A stretch of DNA of 64,000 bases, taken from positions 16,168,851 through 16,232,850 of the forward strand of contig NC_079877.1 in NCBI RefSeq assembly GCF_029227915.1, written 5' to 3'. The stretch's first letter is position 1. Each line of letters begins with the position of its first letter. Source of the DNA: Hydractinia symbiolongicarpus. Lineage: Eukaryota > Cnidaria > Hydrozoa > Anthoathecata > Hydractiniidae. The notes under the pieces are model-generated. The model did not search any database, had not been told where the DNA came from, and was given only the letters and a program-made list of their open reading frames with translations. This document shows, piece after piece, positions 61,201 to 64,000 of this stretch. Made by a program: the position numbers and the translations under genes.

Positions 61201-62137
61201 TAGCTTAAAGGAAATAGTAGCACAATCATTTGATGATGCGGTAGGTAGCTACATTTTTGCTTACCGATGCAATATTTAGATTCAAGCAATTCTAGAAAAA
61301 AACTTGAGAGTATAGGGATACCAAAGTACAAATTGTTGTCAAGTATTGTGTAAGGGAAATTCATGGAACCAATGTAAAGCTACTCGCTGCAAGCAGGAGC
61401 AAATTTTAAGGTCGATGATAATTATTACAGAAAGAGAAAAGTGTAATGGTCAAGTAAACCAATCTCGAACATCTCTTTGTTCAACACTACTTTTTTTTCA
61501 TAACGTGTACTTTATGAAATCCTGAAAGGCGAAAATATGTTGATAAGGAAGTGAATTCGACCATTCGATGTAGTAAATAAATATTCAAAGATCTACAACA
61601 TCATTTTTTTTCAATTTGAAATTCTTTTCACTAGAGCGTGAAGTTACGATGTCCATGATCAATAATAACCTTTATGAATATTTTTAACTATTAATCCCTA
61701 TTGCAACTTGGAATTTACGCAAAACAAAATTTACGCACAGAGTGTGACTACTGTTATTTTATAAGAAAGCTGGAATTTGAGGTTAAAACAATGGGTCTAT
61801 TGTTTAGAACAATAGAGAAATAAGAACCAGCGTGGTTAGAATTTGGGTAGTTTTATGAGAAAGGCGGTACTAATCAAACGTTTTGAACACGACATGACTG
61901 TATGACTGTTAGTGAATTCTGGCATACTAGAAGAACGTCTTTTTACAGAAGGATCATATACAAATGTATTGCATTTTTGAAGTGCTGGAAAAATAACATT
62001 ACACAACAACGTATTTGTTATTGTAGTATTTTGAAATTGTTTTTTCGATGCTGCATTTTTGTGTAGGAGACAAGTGATTTGAAGTTTATTGTTGATGGAA
62101 AAGCAATTCATGTTCATAAATCCATACTGAAAATCAG
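52256..62137 (+). CDS. RCC1 and BTB domain protein (RCBTB1/2-like), 5' ten exons
   Basis: Coding exons: 52256-52541, 55244-55401, 56058-56154, 56674-56741, 57150-57257, 57675-57814, 58551-58614, 60286-60412, 61185-61240 and 62067-62137. All GT-AG, in frame, 391 codons so far. The N-terminus (WPILSFIPAELAVNVRKAFVFG) and the order of repeats match RCBTB1/RCBTB2. RCC1 blades show GYGQLG (exon 2), NCGQLG (3), GNGQLG (5), SYGQLG (6) and MWGQCHG (8), with DGVFACFGMP after the propeller. Exons 9-10 enter the BTB domain (SDLKFIVDGKAIHVHKSILKIR). The rest of the BTB domain was not found before 64000 and must lie beyond the window. The start at 52256 is chosen for position; an in-frame ATG at 52268 is an alternative. 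RCBTB proteins are BTB adaptors for CUL3. Paralog 1 versus 2 is not resolved. Confidence 0.93.
52941..53150 (-). pseudogene. GIY-YIG-type C-terminal fragment, inverted copy
   Basis: A 69-codon minus-strand frame with KSPYFSVVSEHVLYCQSRP and DLELKESLLIHKDKPALN, nearly the same as the plus-strand block ending at 53778. It is only the end of the protein. Confidence 0.65.
53144..53778 (+). pseudogene. Penelope-like RT/GIY-YIG fragment
   Basis: The first frame (53144-53527) has LKQILLKNGYPSSLIDCCIK, KTFLDKLF and VLPFLGNVSLRLRTCLEK, the thumb/linker region of Penelope-like RTs. A frame change near 53430-53520 leads to the nuclease end (53524-53778: LKIRVSEHMGTSALTGK, LNESLIIHRDKPALN). The GIY-YIG core itself seems mostly deleted. 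The RT catalytic part is absent. Confidence 0.65.
53781..55243. other. Rest of RCBTB intron 1
   Basis: AT-rich intron sequence. No gene or clear repeat was recognised. Confidence 0.5.
58615..60285. other. RCBTB intron 7
   Basis: Longest intron after the first two. AT-rich; no gene or well-defined repeat was recognised. Confidence 0.5.
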
Positions 62138-63935
62138 GTAGGTAAAACTTCACTAATTCGAACACGCAAAAGAGAAAGATACTGTGTAACTTTTCGAATA
62201 ATGAGATTGAGCAGCGAATTAATATTTGTTTTCAATTGCTAATTCGAATACGCAGGCGACCAAAAGAGTTCAAATTAACAATTACTGCTTGTCTGTTATA
62301 AATTTCTACAAACTAGAATTCTTTATTTTTCTGTTCCGCATATAATAACAGGCGAGTCGATGTGATTTTTCTCATTAAATGAAAACTAGCAGATTTAACT
62401 GAGGAAATATAACGCTGGATCGCAAAGTAATTTTCTGCGAACAGTATAATGGTTGCACTTCTTGATTGGTTACTTGCTATTGTTATTTGTTCACGTGATC
62501 AATATCGGGGAAATCCTTTTTTCCTACAGGCTTCATGCGAATGTTTGAAGACCAACCGTGACAAACATAATTAACGCTTGGACCTTTTTACTAAGGAAAT
62601 GTGGTCACGCACGTAAACATGTTGGTCAATTTCTTTGTGCTCATTGGTTGATATACATTTAAGGTTTACTCTAAAAGATTCATTTTCGTCTAAGCTGTAG
62701 TATGGGAGAAACTCAATTTTGATATTATCGATGAAACTAGGCTAATGATGTGGCTTAATGTTGAGCATTTTATGTGTTAATGTTTGCTATAAGTTGCCAT
62801 CTATATTAAGAAATGCCTCTACACGTCAGATGACCTTTTTATCTAAGAAAATAACATATCTGATCATGATCTAATGTTCGCTGTCTAATATTCCTCAGTT
62901 TTTCCTACGATTTTTGGAAACTGCATCAATATTCAGTTTGGCATTTGTTGCAAAAACGTTTTATGTGGAGCAGTTTACCATGGCTTGTCCCTGTAGTCAT
63001 TTTTGATTGAGAATGGTCGCCCTGGTACATAACTCCCGGACTTGTGTAATCAGTATAGTGATGCAATTAAAACAATGCTACATTGTGCGTCGCATCCTAC
63101 TTACTACCGCCTGCCTGTGAGTAGGATTCCATCCACAGTCGCCAGAACTGTGGACTGCAAATGGTTCCAATGCACCACATGCGGCTTTTTTTCTGTTAAT
63201 CAGAGTATATATATATAGATATATATTGCAAAAAAAGTCTAGTAAAAGAAAAGAAACAACTTACGTAATTAAAACAAAGGACACTTTTTTTCATAACTCA
63301 GGCATATGGCGGACTTTATTTTTTTTTTTATTTATTAAAATTTGTTACCGGTTAGCCTCTTCAGTTCTTTTGCTCTTGCTATCAACGAGGGTCCTGCGAA
63401 GAAGGTCCTAGTACATTTACAGCTTCCAAGCTGTGCAAGCACAGCAATAGCTCAACTAGACAACCAAAGGAATTAGCAATCCTATTCTCGCGCTGAATGC
63501 TCAGTTTTTTTATAAGGGCTAAGGGATTTAAAATCAACTATTCCTTAAAGTTCTAAGTCTAAATCTTTCTTAATTCTATGGGTAAAGTATTGCACCCTAA
63601 CTTCTGTATTAAATTTCGTTAAAAAATAAACATATAAAAAAATGAAATAATTTAACTTGCTATAATCTTAAAACCAAATAAATTTTTGATATAAATATTA
63701 ATGTCTTAAATTAATTATGTGATAAAATATAATGCAAATAAAAAACAAAGAATTTTTTTCACGTTTTTTTTTCTTTTTTGTTTAATTATATCCTGTAACC
63801 TCTTAAAAATCACTAGCCTAAAGAAATGACCTGTCACGCTATTTCTTTTCACATCGTACGATCAACAATAAAACTTATATTGGGAAATAATGTTTAGTCA
63901 GCATATTTAATTACATTTTTAACATTTGCACACAG
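62138..63935. other. RCBTB intron or downstream DNA
   Basis: I looked for the remaining BTB exons and found none. There is a short (ta)n-like stretch near 63206-63228. Otherwise AT-rich sequence with no supported feature. Confidence 0.45.
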
Positions 63936-64000
63936 TTAAAAAATTACAAGGATTATGTTCGTTCTCAGTTTTAACAAACGGAAATCTCGTTCAATTCGGT
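63936..64000 (+). CDS. Possible RCC1-repeat exon, cut by window end
   Basis: After a cacag acceptor, one frame reads KKLQGLCSFSVLTNGNLVQFG to the last base, matching the RCC1-blade pattern (small residue, S/H-S-V-L-T-x-x-G-x-x-x-x-F/W-G). Its phase (two leftover bases at the start) does not fit RCBTB exon 10, which needs one base; joining would give a stop. It may be a neighbouring or tandem RCC1-type gene, an exon of another transcript, or chance. Confidence 0.3.

Noticed and set aside
62138-63935. Search for the remaining BTB exons of RCBTB
   Set aside because: No reading with the expected BTB blocks after exon 10 and a compatible phase was found, so they are placed beyond the window.

Overview
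The window is eukaryotic nuclear DNA from an animal, most likely a cnidarian (medusozoan is my guess). It is AT-rich, its genes have many short exons with GT-AG introns, and intergenic and intronic DNA is full of transposon fragments. The organism call is an inference: conserved metazoan genes (ABCG1/4-type transporter, CUL3, RCBTB), a Polinton-type element, RTE-like and Penelope-like retroelements, and many hairpin MITEs.

Layout. 412-4153 (+) is the 3' half of an ABCG1/ABCG4-like transporter gene. 4.2-9 kb is intergenic with a MITE and a broken Tigger-type transposase. 9.07-27.94 kb (+) holds three paralogous two-exon genes for small secreted, probably GPI-anchored cysteine-rich proteins built on a C-x4-EP...WYDN-x2-C motif, which I cannot assign to a named family. 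Between the first and second paralog lies an 8.95 kb decayed Polinton/adintovirus-like element (about 11.73-20.68 kb) with a protein-primed DNA polymerase B remnant and about eleven other damaged ORFs on both strands. Several of its ORFs start in an identical AATAAATG context.

29.24-42.86 kb (-) is a complete 25-exon CUL3 (cullin-3) gene predicting 748 residues, with its neddylation-site lysine intact. 43.5-50.6 kb between genes is repeats: a large palindrome, tRNA-derived SINEs, a decayed RTE-like LINE, a foldback element, and a 680 bp transposon with perfect 10 bp target duplications. 52.26 kb to the window end (+) is an RCBTB gene (RCC1 repeats, then a BTB domain that runs off the window). 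Its first intron carries an inverted Penelope-like fragment pair.

CUL3 and RCBTB are divergent neighbours. CUL3 ligases recruit substrates through BTB proteins, so the window links a ligase scaffold to a likely adaptor. Exon coordinates were derived by hand from splice sites and reading-frame continuity. Every exon-exon join of the CUL3, RCBTB, ABCG and WYDN models keeps frame.
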